This document shows positions 24,494 to 34,458 of a stretch of DNA of 64,000 nucleotides, in pieces (within the stretch, counting starts at the first letter, position 1; every line of letters starts with the position of its first letter). The notes under the pieces are model-generated. The model was given only the letters and a program-made list of their open reading frames with translations, ran no database searches and was not told the origin of the DNA. The stretch covers positions 496,001 to 560,000 of the forward strand of contig NZ_CP038462.1 of NCBI RefSeq assembly GCF_004777465.1, read 5' to 3'. The translations under genes were made by a program, and so were the position numbers. The DNA comes from Nocardioides daphniae. Its GTDB lineage: Bacteria > Actinomycetota > Actinomycetes > Propionibacteriales > Nocardioidaceae.

Positions 24494-26702
24494 CACCTCC
24501 ACCGAGCTCGAGATCTCCGGCATGACCTGCGCCTCGTGCGCCAACCGGATCGAGCGCAAGCTCAACAAGCTCGACGGGGTCGAGGCCACGGTCAACTACG
24601 CGACCGAGAAGGCCCGCGTACGCCACCCCGACGGCCTCGACCTCGACGTGCTGCTGGCGACGGTCGAGGCCGCCGGCTACAGCGCCGCGCTGCCGGCCCC
24701 GCCGGAGCCCGCGCCCGGCGAGGTGGTCGGGGGAGGGGCCAGCGTCGACCGCCGTGACCTCGAGCTGGAGCAGCTGCGCCAACGCCTGGTCGTCTCGGCG
24801 TTGCTCAGCGTGCCGGTGATCCTGATGGCGATGGTGCCTCCGCTGCAGTTCACCCACTGGCAGTGGGCCTCGCTGACCCTGGCCGCACCGGTCGTGGTCT
24901 GGGGCGCCTGGCCCTTCCACCGGGCGGCCTGGGCCAACCTGCGCCACGCCACCGCGACCATGGACACCCTGGTCTCCGTCGGCGTGCTGGCCGCCTTCGG
25001 GTGGTCGCTCTACGCGCTCTTCCTCGGCAGCGCCGGAGACCCCGGGATGACCCACCCCTTCGAGCTCACCATCGAGCGCGGCGACGCCACGATGAACATC
25101 TACCTCGAGGTCGCCGCCGGGGTCACCACCTTCCTGCTGGCCGGGCGCTGGTTCGAGAAGCGCGCCAAGCGCCAGTCCGGCGCAGCCCTGCGCGCCCTGC
25201 TGGAGCTGGGGGCCAAGGACGTACGCCTGCTGCGCGACGGCGTCGAGACGCTCGTGCCCGTGGGGGAGCTGCGGGTCGGCGACGAGTTCGTCGTACGCCC
25301 CGGCGAGAAGGTCGCCACCGACGGCGAGGTCGTCGACGGCATCTCCGCGATCGACACCTCCACCGTCACCGGGGAGTCGGTGCCCCGCGAGGTCGGCCCC
25401 GGCGACGCCGTGACCGGCGCCTGCGTCAACGCGCACGGCCGCCTCGTGGTGCGCGCCACCAGGGTCGGCGCCGACACGCAGCTGGCCCAGATGGCCCGCC
25501 TGGTCGAGGACGCGCAGTCGGGCAAGGCCGAGGTGCAGCGGCTCGCCGACCGGGTGTCGGGGATCTTCGTGCCGCTCGTGCTGCTGCTCGCCGCCGGCAC
25601 CCTCGGCTGGTGGCTGGGCTCCGGCGCGGGCGCCACCGCTGCCTTCACGGCCGCCGTCGCGGTCCTGATCGTCGCCTGCCCCTGCGCGCTCGGCCTGGCC
25701 ACCCCGACCGCGCTGCTGGTCGGCACCGGCCGCGGCGCCCAGATGGGCATCCTGATCAAGGGGCCCGAGACCCTGGAGTCGACCCGCCGTGTCGACACCG
25801 TCGTGCTCGACAAGACCGGCACCGTCACCACCGGCGTGATGTCGCTCGTCGACGTCGTCGCCGCGCCGGGGGAGGACGTCGTACGGCTGCAGCGCTGGGC
25901 CGCGGCCGTCGAGGCGGGCTCGGAGCACCCGATCGCCCGGGCCGTCGTCGAGGGCACGCCGGAGCCCGCGGCGGCCACCGCCGTCACCGGCCTCCCCGGC
26001 CTCGGAGCGCGGGGCGTGGTCGAGGGCGTCGAGGTCACCGTCGGACGTGCCTCGCTCTTCGCGACCGTGCCCACCGAGGTCGCCGAGGCCGTCGCCGCGG
26101 CGGAGGGCGACGGACGTACGCCCGTGGTCGCGGGCTGGGAGGGCGTCGCCCGCGGCGTGCTCGTCGTCTCCGACACCCTCAAGCCGGGAGCTGCCGAGGC
26201 GGTCCGCGCGCTGCGTGACCTGGGCCTGCGTCCGCTCCTGGTGACCGGCGACAACGAGGGGGCCGCCCGGGCGGTCGCTGCCGAGGTCGGCATCGACGAG
26301 GTGGTCGCCGGCGTCATGCCGAGCGAGAAGGTCGACGTGGTCGAGCGGCTCCGCGCCGAGGGCCGGGTCGTGGCGATGGTGGGCGACGGCGTCAACGACG
26401 CCCCCGCGCTGGCCTCCGCCGACCTGGGCCTGGCGATGGGTGCGGGCACCGACGTCGCGATCGAGGCGAGCGACCTGACGCTGGTCCGCGACGACCTGGC
26501 AGCGGCCGTCGACGCCGTCCGCCTGTCGCGCCGCACCCTGGCCACCATCAAGGGCAACCTCTTCTGGGCCTTCGCCTACAACGTCGCCGCCCTGCCGCTG
26601 GCCGCCGCCGGGCTGCTCAACCCGATGCTGGCCGGAGCGGCGATGGCCTTCTCGTCGGTCTTCGTGGTGACCAACTCGTTGAGGCTGCGCCGCTTCCGCT
26701 GA
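24483..26702 (+). CDS. copA: Copper-translocating P1B-type ATPase
   Basis: 739 residues. One N-terminal HMA domain with GMTCASC (Cys16, Cys19), transmembrane helices, the actuator TGES motif, the ion-channel CPC (VACPCALGLATP near 398), the phosphorylation site DKTGT near 442, a SEHPIA nucleotide-binding motif and the hinge GDGVNDAP near 634. CPC plus HMA with CxxC predict Cu(I) export across the plasma membrane at the cost of ATP. ATG 24483 follows GAGGAGAG. It is the last gene of the csoR operon. Confidence 0.94.
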   Translation: MSTDTSTELEISGMTCASCANRIERKLNKLDGVEATVNYATEKARVRHPDGLDLDVLLATVEAAGYSAALPAPPEPAPGEVVGGGASVDRRDLELEQLRQRLVVSALLSVPVILMAMVPPLQFTHWQWASLTLAAPVVVWGAWPFHRAAWANLRHATATMDTLVSVGVLAAFGWSLYALFLGSAGDPGMTHPFELTIERGDATMNIYLEVAAGVTTFLLAGRWFEKRAKRQSGAALRALLELGAKDVRLLRDGVETLVPVGELRVGDEFVVRPGEKVATDGEVVDGISAIDTSTVTGESVPREVGPGDAVTGACVNAHGRLVVRATRVGADTQLAQMARLVEDAQSGKAEVQRLADRVSGIFVPLVLLLAAGTLGWWLGSGAGATAAFTAAVAVLIVACPCALGLATPTALLVGTGRGAQMGILIKGPETLESTRRVDTVVLDKTGTVTTGVMSLVDVVAAPGEDVVRLQRWAAAVEAGSEHPIARAVVEGTPEPAAATAVTGLPGLGARGVVEGVEVTVGRASLFATVPTEVAEAVAAAEGDGRTPVVAGWEGVARGVLVVSDTLKPGAAEAVRALRDLGLRPLLVTGDNEGAARAVAAEVGIDEVVAGVMPSEKVDVVERLRAEGRVVAMVGDGVNDAPALASADLGLAMGAGTDVAIEASDLTLVRDDLAAAVDAVRLSRRTLATIKGNLFWAFAYNVAALPLAAAGLLNPMLAGAAMAFSSVFVVTNSLRLRRFR

Positions 26703-26762
26703 CGGCCAGGTCGCCCCCCGGGTGTGCTGACATCCGGGGCCATGGGCTGTCACAGTGCTGCC

Positions 26763-27655
26763 ATGGCGGCCATCGAGCTCTCCCAGATCGTCAAGACCTT
26801 CGGGCGGGTCCGCGCCCTCGACTCCTTCGACCTGCGGGTCGAGAGCGGCGAGGTGCACGGCTTCCTCGGCCCCAACGGCGCCGGCAAGTCCACCGCGATG
26901 CGGGTGCTGCTCGGCATGATCCGGGTCGACTCCGGCACCGCCCGCCTGCTCGGCGGCGACCCGTGGAGCCAGGCCGCCGAGCTGCACCGGCGGCTGGCGT
27001 ACGTCCCGGGTGAGGTCGCGCTCTGGCCCAACCTCACCGGGGCGAGGTGATCGACCTGCTGGGGCGGATGCGGGGCGGGCTCGACGAGAGGCGCCGCGAC
27101 GAGCTGATCGAGCGGTTCGAGCTCGACCCCACCCGCAAGGCGCGCGCCTACTCCAAGGGCAACCGGCAGAAGGTGGCCCTGGTCGCCGCCCTGGCGGCCC
27201 GCGTCGAGCTCTACCTCTTCGACGAGCCGACCGCCGGGCTCGACCCGATCAAGGAGGCCGAGTTCCAGTCGTGCGTGCACGAGATGCGCGCGGAGGGGGC
27301 CACCGTCCTGCTCTCCAGCCACATCCTGGCCGAGGTGGAGGCGCTGGCCGACAAAGTGACGATCATCCGCGAGGGCCGTGCCGTGCAGTCCGGCACCCTG
27401 GCGGCGCTGCGCAGCCACACGCGTACGACCGTGGTCGCCGAGACCACCCGACCCGCCGCCGAGCTCGCCTCGCTGCCGGGCGTGCACCACCTGCAGGCCG
27501 CCGACGGTCGGCTGCGGATGGAGGTCGACAGCGCCGAGCTCGACCGGGTGCTCCGCAGCCTCGCCGACCTGGGCGTGGTCGCGCTGCAGGCGCACCCGCC
27601 GACGCTGGAGGAGCTCTTCCTGAGGGAGTACGGCGACGAGGTCGCCTCGTCATGA
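26763..27655 (+). pseudogene. ABC transporter ATP-binding protein, one frameshift
   Basis: About 297 residues once a G is added to the GGGG at 27039-27042. Walker A is GPNGAGKS, the signature region is YSKGNRQKVALVAALA (a variant of LSGGQ), Walker B is LYLFDEPTAGLDP, and the switch His follows in LLSSHILAEVE. This is the DrrA/CcmA type that exports drugs or lipids with an ABC-2 permease. The stop overlaps the permease start by 4 bases (ATGA). As given, translation would end after 95 codons. Confidence 0.88.
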
Positions 27656-29265
27656 GGGGCGCGGACACTGCCCCCGCGGTGGCCGGCCCGGTCGCGGGCA
27701 CCTGGCCGCTGGTGCGGCTGCTGCTGCGCCGCGACCGGATCCGCCTGCCGGTCTGGCTGCTGGGGATCACCGCGGTCACGGGCGCCTCGGCCAACGCGGT
27801 CGTCGGCTTCTACGACACCCCGGCGAAGCGCGCCGGCTACGCCGCCACGGTGCAGGACAGTGCGGTCTCGCGCCTCTTCGGCGGGATCCCGCGTGACGCG
27901 GACACGATGGGCGGGATCATCTCGATCGAGGTGACCGCGGTGGCGGCGGTGGCGGCCGCCTTCATGGTGATCTTCCTGGTGGTGCGTCACACCCGCGGCG
28001 AGGAGGAGTCGGGGCGTGCGGAGCTGCTGCGCGCCACGGTCGTGGGCCGCCACGCCGCGTTGACGGCGACGCTGCTGGTCGCGGTCGGCGCCTCCGCGGT
28101 ACTAGGGGCGCTGCTCGCCGCGATCCTGCTGACCGCAGGCGTGTCGGTCGACGCGGCGGTGCTGTTCGGCGCCGGCATGGTGGGCACCGGGCTGGTCTTC
28201 ACGGCGGTGGCCGCGGTGGTGGCCCAGCTGGCGGGGCGGGCGCGCCGGGCACTCGGGCTGGCCTCGGGAGTGGTGCTGGTGGCCTTCCTGGTGCGTGGCT
28301 ACGGCGCGATCGACGAGACCTGGTGGACCTGGGCCTCGCCGTTCGGCTGGCAGGACGAGCTGCGGCCCTTCGGCGACGAGGCGCGCTGGTGGCCGTTGGG
28401 CGTCTCGCTGCTCACGGCGGCCGTCGTGGGGGCGCTGGCGGCCTGGCTGGCGGCCCACCGTGACTTCGGGGCCGGGCTCCTCGCCGAGCGTCCCGGGTCG
28501 GCCCGGGGGTCGGCCTCGCTGGGCACCAGCGTCGGGTTGGCGTGGCGCCAGCAACGCGGCCTGTGGCTCAGCTGGGTCGTCGGGCTGGTGGTGCTGGGGG
28601 CGACCTTCGGCGGCATGAGCCGCGAGGTGCGCACGATGATCGCCTCCAACCCCGAGATCGCCGAGGTGGTACTGGGGGCGATCGACGACGTGGTGCTCGG
28701 CTACCTGGCCTACGTCGTCAACTTCACCGGCGTCGTGGTCGGGGCGTACGCCGTGGTCTCGGCGCTGCGGATGCGCCACGAGGAGGCCGGTGGCCAGACC
28801 GAGCTCGTGCTCGCCACCGGGGTCTCGCGACTGCGCTGGATGCTGGGGTGGGTCGTGGTGACGTGGGGTGCCACCGTGTCGGTGCTGGCCCTGGCCGGGC
28901 TCGCCACGGGCCTGACCTACGGGCTGGTGGACGACGACCTCGGCCAGGTCGACGACCTCTTCCGGGCGACGCTGGCCACGGCGCCGGCGGCGCTGCTGCT
29001 GGCCTCGGTGGTGGCCCTCCTGCACGGGTGGCTTCCCCGGTGGGCGGCGTGGGCGTGGCTCCCTGTGGTCTGGGCGGGCATCCAGGCCTACCTGGGTGAC
29101 CTGCTGGACTTCCCGGAGTGGGTGCGCGGCCTGTCGCCCTACCACCACCTGGCCCTGCTGCCGGCCGAGGAGCTCGCCCTCACCCCTGCGCTGGTGCAGC
29201 TGGGGATCGCCGTCGTGCTGACGGCCGTCGGCGTGGTGGGACTGCTGCGCCGCGACCTCGGCTGA
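27652..29265 (+). CDS. ABC-2 family exporter permease
   Basis: 537 residues with about twelve hydrophobic segments arranged as two halves of six (for example ITAVTGASANAVVGF, VTAVAAVAAAFMVIFLVV, then WVVGLVVLGATFGGM and LGIAVVLTAVGVVGLL). The pattern RHTRGEEESGRAELLRATVVGRHA resembles permeases annotated as polyketide-antibiotic exporters. It is coupled to the ATPase gene by an ATGA overlap. The exported substrate is unknown; no regulator gene of the TetR type is adjacent. Confidence 0.82.
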   Translation: MRGADTAPAVAGPVAGTWPLVRLLLRRDRIRLPVWLLGITAVTGASANAVVGFYDTPAKRAGYAATVQDSAVSRLFGGIPRDADTMGGIISIEVTAVAAVAAAFMVIFLVVRHTRGEEESGRAELLRATVVGRHAALTATLLVAVGASAVLGALLAAILLTAGVSVDAAVLFGAGMVGTGLVFTAVAAVVAQLAGRARRALGLASGVVLVAFLVRGYGAIDETWWTWASPFGWQDELRPFGDEARWWPLGVSLLTAAVVGALAAWLAAHRDFGAGLLAERPGSARGSASLGTSVGLAWRQQRGLWLSWVVGLVVLGATFGGMSREVRTMIASNPEIAEVVLGAIDDVVLGYLAYVVNFTGVVVGAYAVVSALRMRHEEAGGQTELVLATGVSRLRWMLGWVVVTWGATVSVLALAGLATGLTYGLVDDDLGQVDDLFRATLATAPAALLLASVVALLHGWLPRWAAWAWLPVVWAGIQAYLGDLLDFPEWVRGLSPYHHLALLPAEELALTPALVQLGIAVVLTAVGVVGLLRRDLG

Positions 29266-29278
29266 CAGACTGGCCGCC

Positions 29279-30193
29279 ATGGCCAGCTCGACGAACCAGA
29301 GCTCCGACATGCTGCCCGACGTCATCGCCGCCGGCGCCGTGGTCGTCCGCAAGGGCCCGGTCCGCAGCGACGGCACCCGGGAGCGGCAGGTGCTGCTCGT
29401 GCACCGCCCCCGCTACGACGACTGGTCCTTCCCCAAGGGCAAGCGCGACCCCGGTGAGCACGTCACCGCGTGCGCCGTGCGCGAGGTGCTCGAGGAGACC
29501 GGGCTGCGGGTCCGCCTCGGCGTGCCGCTGGCCGACCAGCGCTACCGGGTGGCCGGCGACCGGATGAAGACCGTGCACTACTGGATGGGCCGCGTCGTCG
29601 GCGACGACGACCTGTCGGGCTACGCCGCCAACCGCGAGATCGACGCCGTCGAGTGGGTCGACTGGTCGCAGGCCGAGCAGCGCATCTCCTACCGCCGCGA
29701 CCGTGAGGTGCTCGCCGATGCCTGGCAGCACCGCCGCGCGACCACCCCGGTCGTGGTGCTGCGGCACGCGGTCGCCCTGGCCCGCAAGCAGTGGGACGGG
29801 GACGACCGCCTCCGTCCCCTGCTCCCCGAGGGCCACGGCCAGGCAGCCGAGCTGGTGCCGGTGCTGGCTGCGTACGGGGTGAAGGAGGTGGTGACCTCGT
29901 CGTCGACCCGCTGCCGCCAGACCGTCCAGCCGTACGCCGACGCGAGCGGCCGCAGGCTCCGCGCGGTCGACGTGCTCAGCGAGGAGGACGCGACGCCGCA
30001 GGGGGTCGCCGAGCTGCTCGACGAGGTCGTCCGGGCGCGACGCCCCGCGGTGGTCTGCACCCACCGACCGGTGCTCCCGAGCGTCTTCGAGGCGCTCGGC
30101 CTCCAGCCGGTCGCGTTGGAGAAGGGCGGCTTCGTGGTGCTCCACCACCGCCGCGGTGAGACCTGCGCCACGGAGATCTTCGCCTCCGGCTGA
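29279..30193 (+). CDS. mutT1: NUDIX hydrolase with C-terminal histidine phosphatase domain (MutT1-like)
   Basis: 304 residues. The NUDIX box is GKRDPGEHVTACAVREVLEE followed by TGL (residues ~50-72). The C-terminal half is a phosphoglycerate-mutase-like phosphatase: VVLRHAVALARK (RHG-type catalytic His) and VVTSSSTRCRQTVQPYA. This two-domain layout is that of mycobacterial MutT1, which degrades 8-oxo-GTP/dGTP and diadenosine polyphosphates. A CAGACT hexamer ends 7 bases before ATG 29279, so the transcript may be leaderless. Confidence 0.88.
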   Translation: MASSTNQSSDMLPDVIAAGAVVVRKGPVRSDGTRERQVLLVHRPRYDDWSFPKGKRDPGEHVTACAVREVLEETGLRVRLGVPLADQRYRVAGDRMKTVHYWMGRVVGDDDLSGYAANREIDAVEWVDWSQAEQRISYRRDREVLADAWQHRRATTPVVVLRHAVALARKQWDGDDRLRPLLPEGHGQAAELVPVLAAYGVKEVVTSSSTRCRQTVQPYADASGRRLRAVDVLSEEDATPQGVAELLDEVVRARRPAVVCTHRPVLPSVFEALGLQPVALEKGGFVVLHHRRGETCATEIFASG

Positions 30194-30218
30194 GGAGTTT
30201 CGCGAACGCCCGGCCTGC

Positions 30219-30240
30219 GTTCACCTCGCGTTCACCCACA
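30219..30240 (+). promoter_or_regulatory. PHO box (PhoP binding site) upstream of pstS
   Basis: Two 11-base direct repeats, GTTCACCTCGC and GTTCACCCACA, with no gap: the unit structure known for actinobacterial PhoP boxes. It lies 71 bases before the pstS start, so the operon should be induced by phosphate limitation. Confidence 0.82.
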
Positions 30241-30310
30241 GCCCCGCGACCGGTCACCTCGGCACTCCACGATCGTCTCGTCAACGTATGAGAGATCCAG
30301 GAGATCCGAA

Positions 30311-31402
30311 GTGAACCGCACTTCTCTGCGCCGTGGAATCGTCCCCGGCCTCGCCGTCATCACCCTCGCCCTCACCGGTTGTGCTGCCGGCAACGAGAGC
30401 GACGCCGCCTCCGAGGGTGACCTCGCCGGCACGCTCAACGGTGGTGGCGCCAGCTCGCAGGAGGCCGCCCAGAACGCCTGGCGCGCCGGCTTCCAGGAGC
30501 TGAACAGCGACGTCACCGTCAACTACGACCCCACCGGTTCGGGTGGCGGTCGTGAGGGCTTCACCTCGGGCGCCTTCGCCTTCGCCGGCTCCGACTCCTA
30601 CCTCACCGACGACGAGGGTGAGCTGAGCGCCGCCAAGGAGCAGTGCGCCGCCGACCCGATCGAGATCCCGAACTACGTCTCGCCGATCGCGGTCATCTTC
30701 AACGTCGAGGGTGTCGACGAGCTCAACCTGACGCCGGCCGTCATCGCCGACATCTTCAACGACAAGATCAAGAAGTGGAACGACCCGGCGATCGCCGCGA
30801 CCAACGAGGGCGTCGAGCTCCCGGACGCCAACATCACCGCCGTCCACCGCTCCGACGAGTCGGGCACCACCGGCAACTTCACTCACTACCTCTCGGTCGT
30901 GGCCGAGAAGAGCTGGACCCACGGCGAGGTCGAGACCTGGCCGATCAAGGCCGGCGAGGGCGCCAACGGCACCTCGGGCGTCGTCTCGGCGGTCACCAAC
31001 GGCAAGAACTCCATCGGCTACGCCGACGCCTCGCAGGCCGGTGACCTCGGCACCGTCAACGTCCAGGTCGGTGACGACTTCGTCGGCCCGACCGCCGAGG
31101 CGGCGGCCAGGATCCTCGAGGTCTCCCCCCGCGTCGAGGGTCGCGCCGACTCGAGCCTCACCTTCGACCTCGACTACGAGACCGACGAGGCCGGGACCTA
31201 CCCGATCGTGCTCACCTCGTACCTGATGGCCTGCCCCACCTACGAGGACGGCAAGACCGCCGACCTGGTCAAGGGCTACCTCAGCTACGTCCTGAGCGAC
31301 GAGGGACAGAAGGCCGCCGCCGACACGGCCGGCTCCGCCCCGCTCTCGGCCGACTTGGCCGACGAGGCACGGACGCTGGTCGAGGGCATCAAGGCCCGCT
31401 GA
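30311..31402 (+). CDS. pstS: Phosphate ABC transporter substrate-binding lipoprotein PstS
   Basis: 363 residues. A signal peptide ends in the lipobox LTGC, so the mature protein is a membrane-anchored lipoprotein outside the cell. Phosphate-site segments are GGGASSQEAAQNAW, GSGGGREGFTSG, AFAGSD, HRSDESGTTGNFTHYL and SIGYADASQA. It captures phosphate for the PstCAB channel. GTG 30311 follows AGGAGATCC. First gene of the pst operon. Confidence 0.93.
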   Translation: MNRTSLRRGIVPGLAVITLALTGCAAGNESDAASEGDLAGTLNGGGASSQEAAQNAWRAGFQELNSDVTVNYDPTGSGGGREGFTSGAFAFAGSDSYLTDDEGELSAAKEQCAADPIEIPNYVSPIAVIFNVEGVDELNLTPAVIADIFNDKIKKWNDPAIAATNEGVELPDANITAVHRSDESGTTGNFTHYLSVVAEKSWTHGEVETWPIKAGEGANGTSGVVSAVTNGKNSIGYADASQAGDLGTVNVQVGDDFVGPTAEAAARILEVSPRVEGRADSSLTFDLDYETDEAGTYPIVLTSYLMACPTYEDGKTADLVKGYLSYVLSDEGQKAAADTAGSAPLSADLADEARTLVEGIKAR

Positions 31403-31430
31403 CCCACGTGGCACATCCCGAACGACCCGA

Positions 31431-31469
31431 GGGGATCCCGCACCGGCGACTGCCGGAAGCGGGGTCCCC
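31431..31469 (+). terminator. Intercistronic hairpin between pstS and pstC
   Basis: 11-bp stem GGGGATCCCGC / GCGGGGTCCCC (one wobble) with a 17-base loop containing CCGG/CCGG. No U tract. It could act as a partial terminator or a 3' stabiliser that raises pstS over pstCAB levels. Confidence 0.55.
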
Positions 31470-31499
31470 ACTGGGCCGCTCGGACCAGAAAGGAAACCA

Positions 31500-32450
31500 G
31501 TGACCATCCTCGCCCCCTCCGGAGCCACCCGTGGCGCCGCGTCCTCGGGCGCCCGCCGCAGGGGTGACGTCGTCTTCGCCTCCCTGGCGCGGGCCGCAGG
31601 CATCCTGATCGTCGTCGCGCTCGCCGGCGTCGCGCTCTTCCTGACGCTGGAGGGCGTCCCCGCGGTCACGGCCCCGGCGGAGCGGATCGGTGCCGACAAC
31701 ATCGTCGTCTACGTCTGGCCGCTTCTCTTCGGCACGCTGCTCGCCGCGACGCTCGCGATCCTCGTCGCCGCCCCCCTGAGCATCGCCCTGGCGCTGGTCA
31801 TCTCCCACTACGCCCCGCGCCGCGTCGCGAAGCCGATCGGCTACCTGATCGACCTGCTCGCCGCGGTGCCCTCGGTCGTCTACGGCCTGTGGGGCATCGA
31901 GTTCTTCGGCCCGCGGCTCGCACCGGCGTACGAGTGGCTCGCCGAGCACCTCGCCTGGCTGCCGTTCTTCGCCGGCCCCGCCACCTCGACCGGCCGCACG
32001 ATCCTGACCGCCGCGCTGGTGCTGGCGATCATGGCGCTCCCGATCATCACCGCGATCTGCCGCGAGATCTTCTCCCAGACCCCGACGCTGCACCAGGAGG
32101 CCGCGCTGGCCCTGGGCGCGACCCGCTGGGAGATGATCCGGATGACGGTCTTCCCCTACGGCCGCTCGGGCATCATCTCCGCGATCATGCTGGGCCTGGG
32201 TCGCGCGCTCGGCGAGACGATGGCGGTCGCCATGGTCCTGTCGGCCACCGGCGTCGTCACCTTCAACCTGATCTCGTCGGTCAACCCCTCCACGATCGCC
32301 GCCAACATCGCCCTGAGCTTCCCCGAGGCCTCCGGGGTGAAGGTCAACGTGCTGATCTTCTCCGGCCTGGTCCTCTTCCTGGTCACCTTCGTCGTCAACT
32401 TCCTCGGCCGCTGGATCGCGGCCCGGGGCAACGTGGAAGGAGGTCGCTGA
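31500..32450 (+). CDS. pstC: Phosphate ABC transporter permease PstC
   Basis: 316 residues, six membrane helices. The cytoplasmic EAA-type loop is HQEAALALGATRWEMIRM, followed by GLGRALGETMAVAMVL, typical of PstC. GTG 31500 follows AAAGGAAACC. It forms the channel with PstA; one base separates the two genes. Confidence 0.93.
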   Translation: MTILAPSGATRGAASSGARRRGDVVFASLARAAGILIVVALAGVALFLTLEGVPAVTAPAERIGADNIVVYVWPLLFGTLLAATLAILVAAPLSIALALVISHYAPRRVAKPIGYLIDLLAAVPSVVYGLWGIEFFGPRLAPAYEWLAEHLAWLPFFAGPATSTGRTILTAALVLAIMALPIITAICREIFSQTPTLHQEAALALGATRWEMIRMTVFPYGRSGIISAIMLGLGRALGETMAVAMVLSATGVVTFNLISSVNPSTIAANIALSFPEASGVKVNVLIFSGLVLFLVTFVVNFLGRWIAARGNVEGGR

Positions 32451-32451
32451 G

Positions 32452-33564
32452 ATGTCGACCCCCACCCAGAGCCCTGACCTGCGCGGCCTCGGCCCCGCGG
32501 ACACCGACGTGGTGGGCGAGCAGCGTTCGTTCACCCCGCTGGCCCGACCGCAGCTGCCCCGGTGGGCACCACTGCTGGTCGCCGTCGGCGCCGTCGCGGT
32601 CGGCTCCCTGCTCACCGTCGTCCTCAGCTGGGGACCGCTCGCCGCCGCCCTGGTGGCCGCGCTCGTCTTCCACGTCGCGATGCCGGTGTGGTCCAACGTC
32701 GTCGAGGGTGGCCGCAGGGCCAAGGACCGCGTCGCCACCCACGTCATGTGGTCGGCCTTCGTGCTGGCCATGTTTCCGCTGGTCACCCTGCTGTGGCAGG
32801 TCGTCAGCAACGGCTTCCCGGTGCTGTCGGCGGAGTTCTTCACCTACTCGATGCGCAACGTCGTCGGTGAGGGCGGCGGCATCTACCACGCCATCATGGG
32901 CACGCTCATCATCACCGCGTGGGCGACCGCGATCTCGGTGCCGATCGGCGTCCTGGCCGCGATCTACCTGGTCGAGTACGGCGAGAGGTCGCGCCTGGCG
33001 CGCTGGATCACCTTCCTGGTCGACGTGATGACCGGCATCCCCTCGATCGTGGCCGGACTCTTCGCCTACGCCCTCTTCGTGCTCTTCTTCGGCCCCGGCG
33101 TCCGGATGGGCTTCGGTGGCGCCGTCGCGCTGGCGGTGCTGATGATCCCCGTCGTCGTGCGCTCGACCGAGGAGATGCTCAAGCTCGTGCCCAACGAGCT
33201 GCGGGAGGCGTCGTACGCCCTCGGCGTGCCGAAGTGGCGCACGATCACGAAGGTCGTCCTGCCCACGGCCATGGCCGGCATCGTCACCGGTGTGACGCTG
33301 GCGATCGCCCGGGTGGCCGGCGAGACCGCGCCGCTGCTCATCATCGCCGGCGACACCGACTCGACGAACCTCAACGCGTTCGCCGAGCGGATGGCCACCC
33401 TGCCGGTCTTCATCTACTACAGCTACATGCAGCCGGGCGTGCCGGCGCAGTTCGGCCAGGAGCGCGCCTGGGGCGCGGCCCTGGTGCTCATCGCGATCGT
33501 GATGGGCCTCAACCTCCTCGCCCGCGCCGTCGGCAAGTACTTCGCCCCCAAGACCGGTCGCTGA
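32452..33564 (+). CDS. pstA: Phosphate ABC transporter permease PstA
   Basis: 370 residues. The first ~130 residues, with extra hydrophobic helices, are an extension often seen in actinobacterial PstA. The core shows [38 protein letters not shown], the EAA loop [18 protein letters not shown] and [17 protein letters not shown] ends pstC and serves as its ribosome site. Confidence 0.93.
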   Translation: MSTPTQSPDLRGLGPADTDVVGEQRSFTPLARPQLPRWAPLLVAVGAVAVGSLLTVVLSWGPLAAALVAALVFHVAMPVWSNVVEGGRRAKDRVATHVMWSAFVLAMFPLVTLLWQVVSNGFPVLSAEFFTYSMRNVVGEGGGIYHAIMGTLIITAWATAISVPIGVLAAIYLVEYGERSRLARWITFLVDVMTGIPSIVAGLFAYALFVLFFGPGVRMGFGGAVALAVLMIPVVVRSTEEMLKLVPNELREASYALGVPKWRTITKVVLPTAMAGIVTGVTLAIARVAGETAPLLIIAGDTDSTNLNAFAERMATLPVFIYYSYMQPGVPAQFGQERAWGAALVLIAIVMGLNLLARAVGKYFAPKTGR

Positions 33565-33586
33565 CCGCAGAAAGAGACACCGCACC

Positions 33587-34366
33587 ATGGCTTCCAGCAT
33601 CGACGTCAGTGACCTGAACATCTACTACGGCGACTTCCTCGCGGTCGAGGGCGTCAACATGTCCATCCGCGCCAAGTCGGTGACCGCCTTCATCGGCCCC
33701 TCCGGCTGCGGCAAGTCGACCATGCTCCGCACCCTCAACCGGATGCACGAGGTGCTGCCCGGCGCCCGCGTCGAGGGCAAGGTGGCCGTCGACGGCCAGG
33801 ACCTCTACGACCCGTCGGTCGACCCGGTGCAGGTGCGCCGCCAGATCGGCATGGTCTTCCAGCGGCCCAACCCGTTCCCGACGATGTCGATCTACGAGAA
33901 CGTGCTCGCCGGCAACCGCCTCAACGCCAAGCGGATGAAGAAGTCCGAGGCCGACGACATCGTCGAGAAGTCGCTGCGCGGCGCCAACCTCTGGAAGGAG
34001 GTCAAGGACCGCCTGAACAAGCCCGGCATGGGTCTCTCGGGTGGTCAGCAGCAGCGTCTCTGCATCGCCCGCGCGATCGCCGTGGAGCCGCAGGTGCTGC
34101 TGATGGACGAGCCGTGCTCGGCGCTCGACCCGATCTCGACCGCCGCGATCGAGGACCTCATCCTCCAGCTCAAGGAGGACTACACGATCGTGATCGTCAC
34201 CCACAACATGCAGCAGGCAGCCCGCGTCTCCGACGAGACCGGCTTCTTCAACCTCAAGGCGGCCGGCGAGCCCGGCCACCTGGTCGAGTTCAACTCGACC
34301 CAGCGGATGTTCGCCAACCCCGACGACCCGTCGACCGAGGCCTACATCTCCGGCCGCTTCGGCTGA
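33587..34366 (+). CDS. pstB: Phosphate ABC transporter ATP-binding protein PstB
   Basis: 259 residues. Walker [11 protein letters not shown]-loop [10 protein letters not shown] (the PstB hallmark), signature [14 protein letters not shown], Walker [14 protein letters not shown] and switch His in [12 protein letters not shown]. It powers PstCA. It is the last gene of the operon, before a strong hairpin. No phoU follows, which is usual when phoU lies elsewhere in actinobacteria. Confidence 0.95.
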   Translation: MASSIDVSDLNIYYGDFLAVEGVNMSIRAKSVTAFIGPSGCGKSTMLRTLNRMHEVLPGARVEGKVAVDGQDLYDPSVDPVQVRRQIGMVFQRPNPFPTMSIYENVLAGNRLNAKRMKKSEADDIVEKSLRGANLWKEVKDRLNKPGMGLSGGQQQRLCIARAIAVEPQVLLMDEPCSALDPISTAAIEDLILQLKEDYTIVIVTHNMQQAARVSDETGFFNLKAAGEPGHLVEFNSTQRMFANPDDPSTEAYISGRFG

Positions 34367-34383
34367 GCCACACCCCCCGACGC

Positions 34384-34448
34384 AACTGTGGAGCTGATGG
34401 GCCGACCCGTCGGGCGGGGGCTCATCAGCTCCACAGTTCTGCGTGGGG
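34384..34448. terminator. Bidirectional terminator between pstB and the surface protein gene
   Basis: 16-bp perfect stem AACTGTGGAGCTGATG / CATCAGCTCCACAGTT with a 33-base GC-rich loop, between convergent genes. Confidence 0.7.
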
Positions 34449-34458
34449 CGACGCTGCG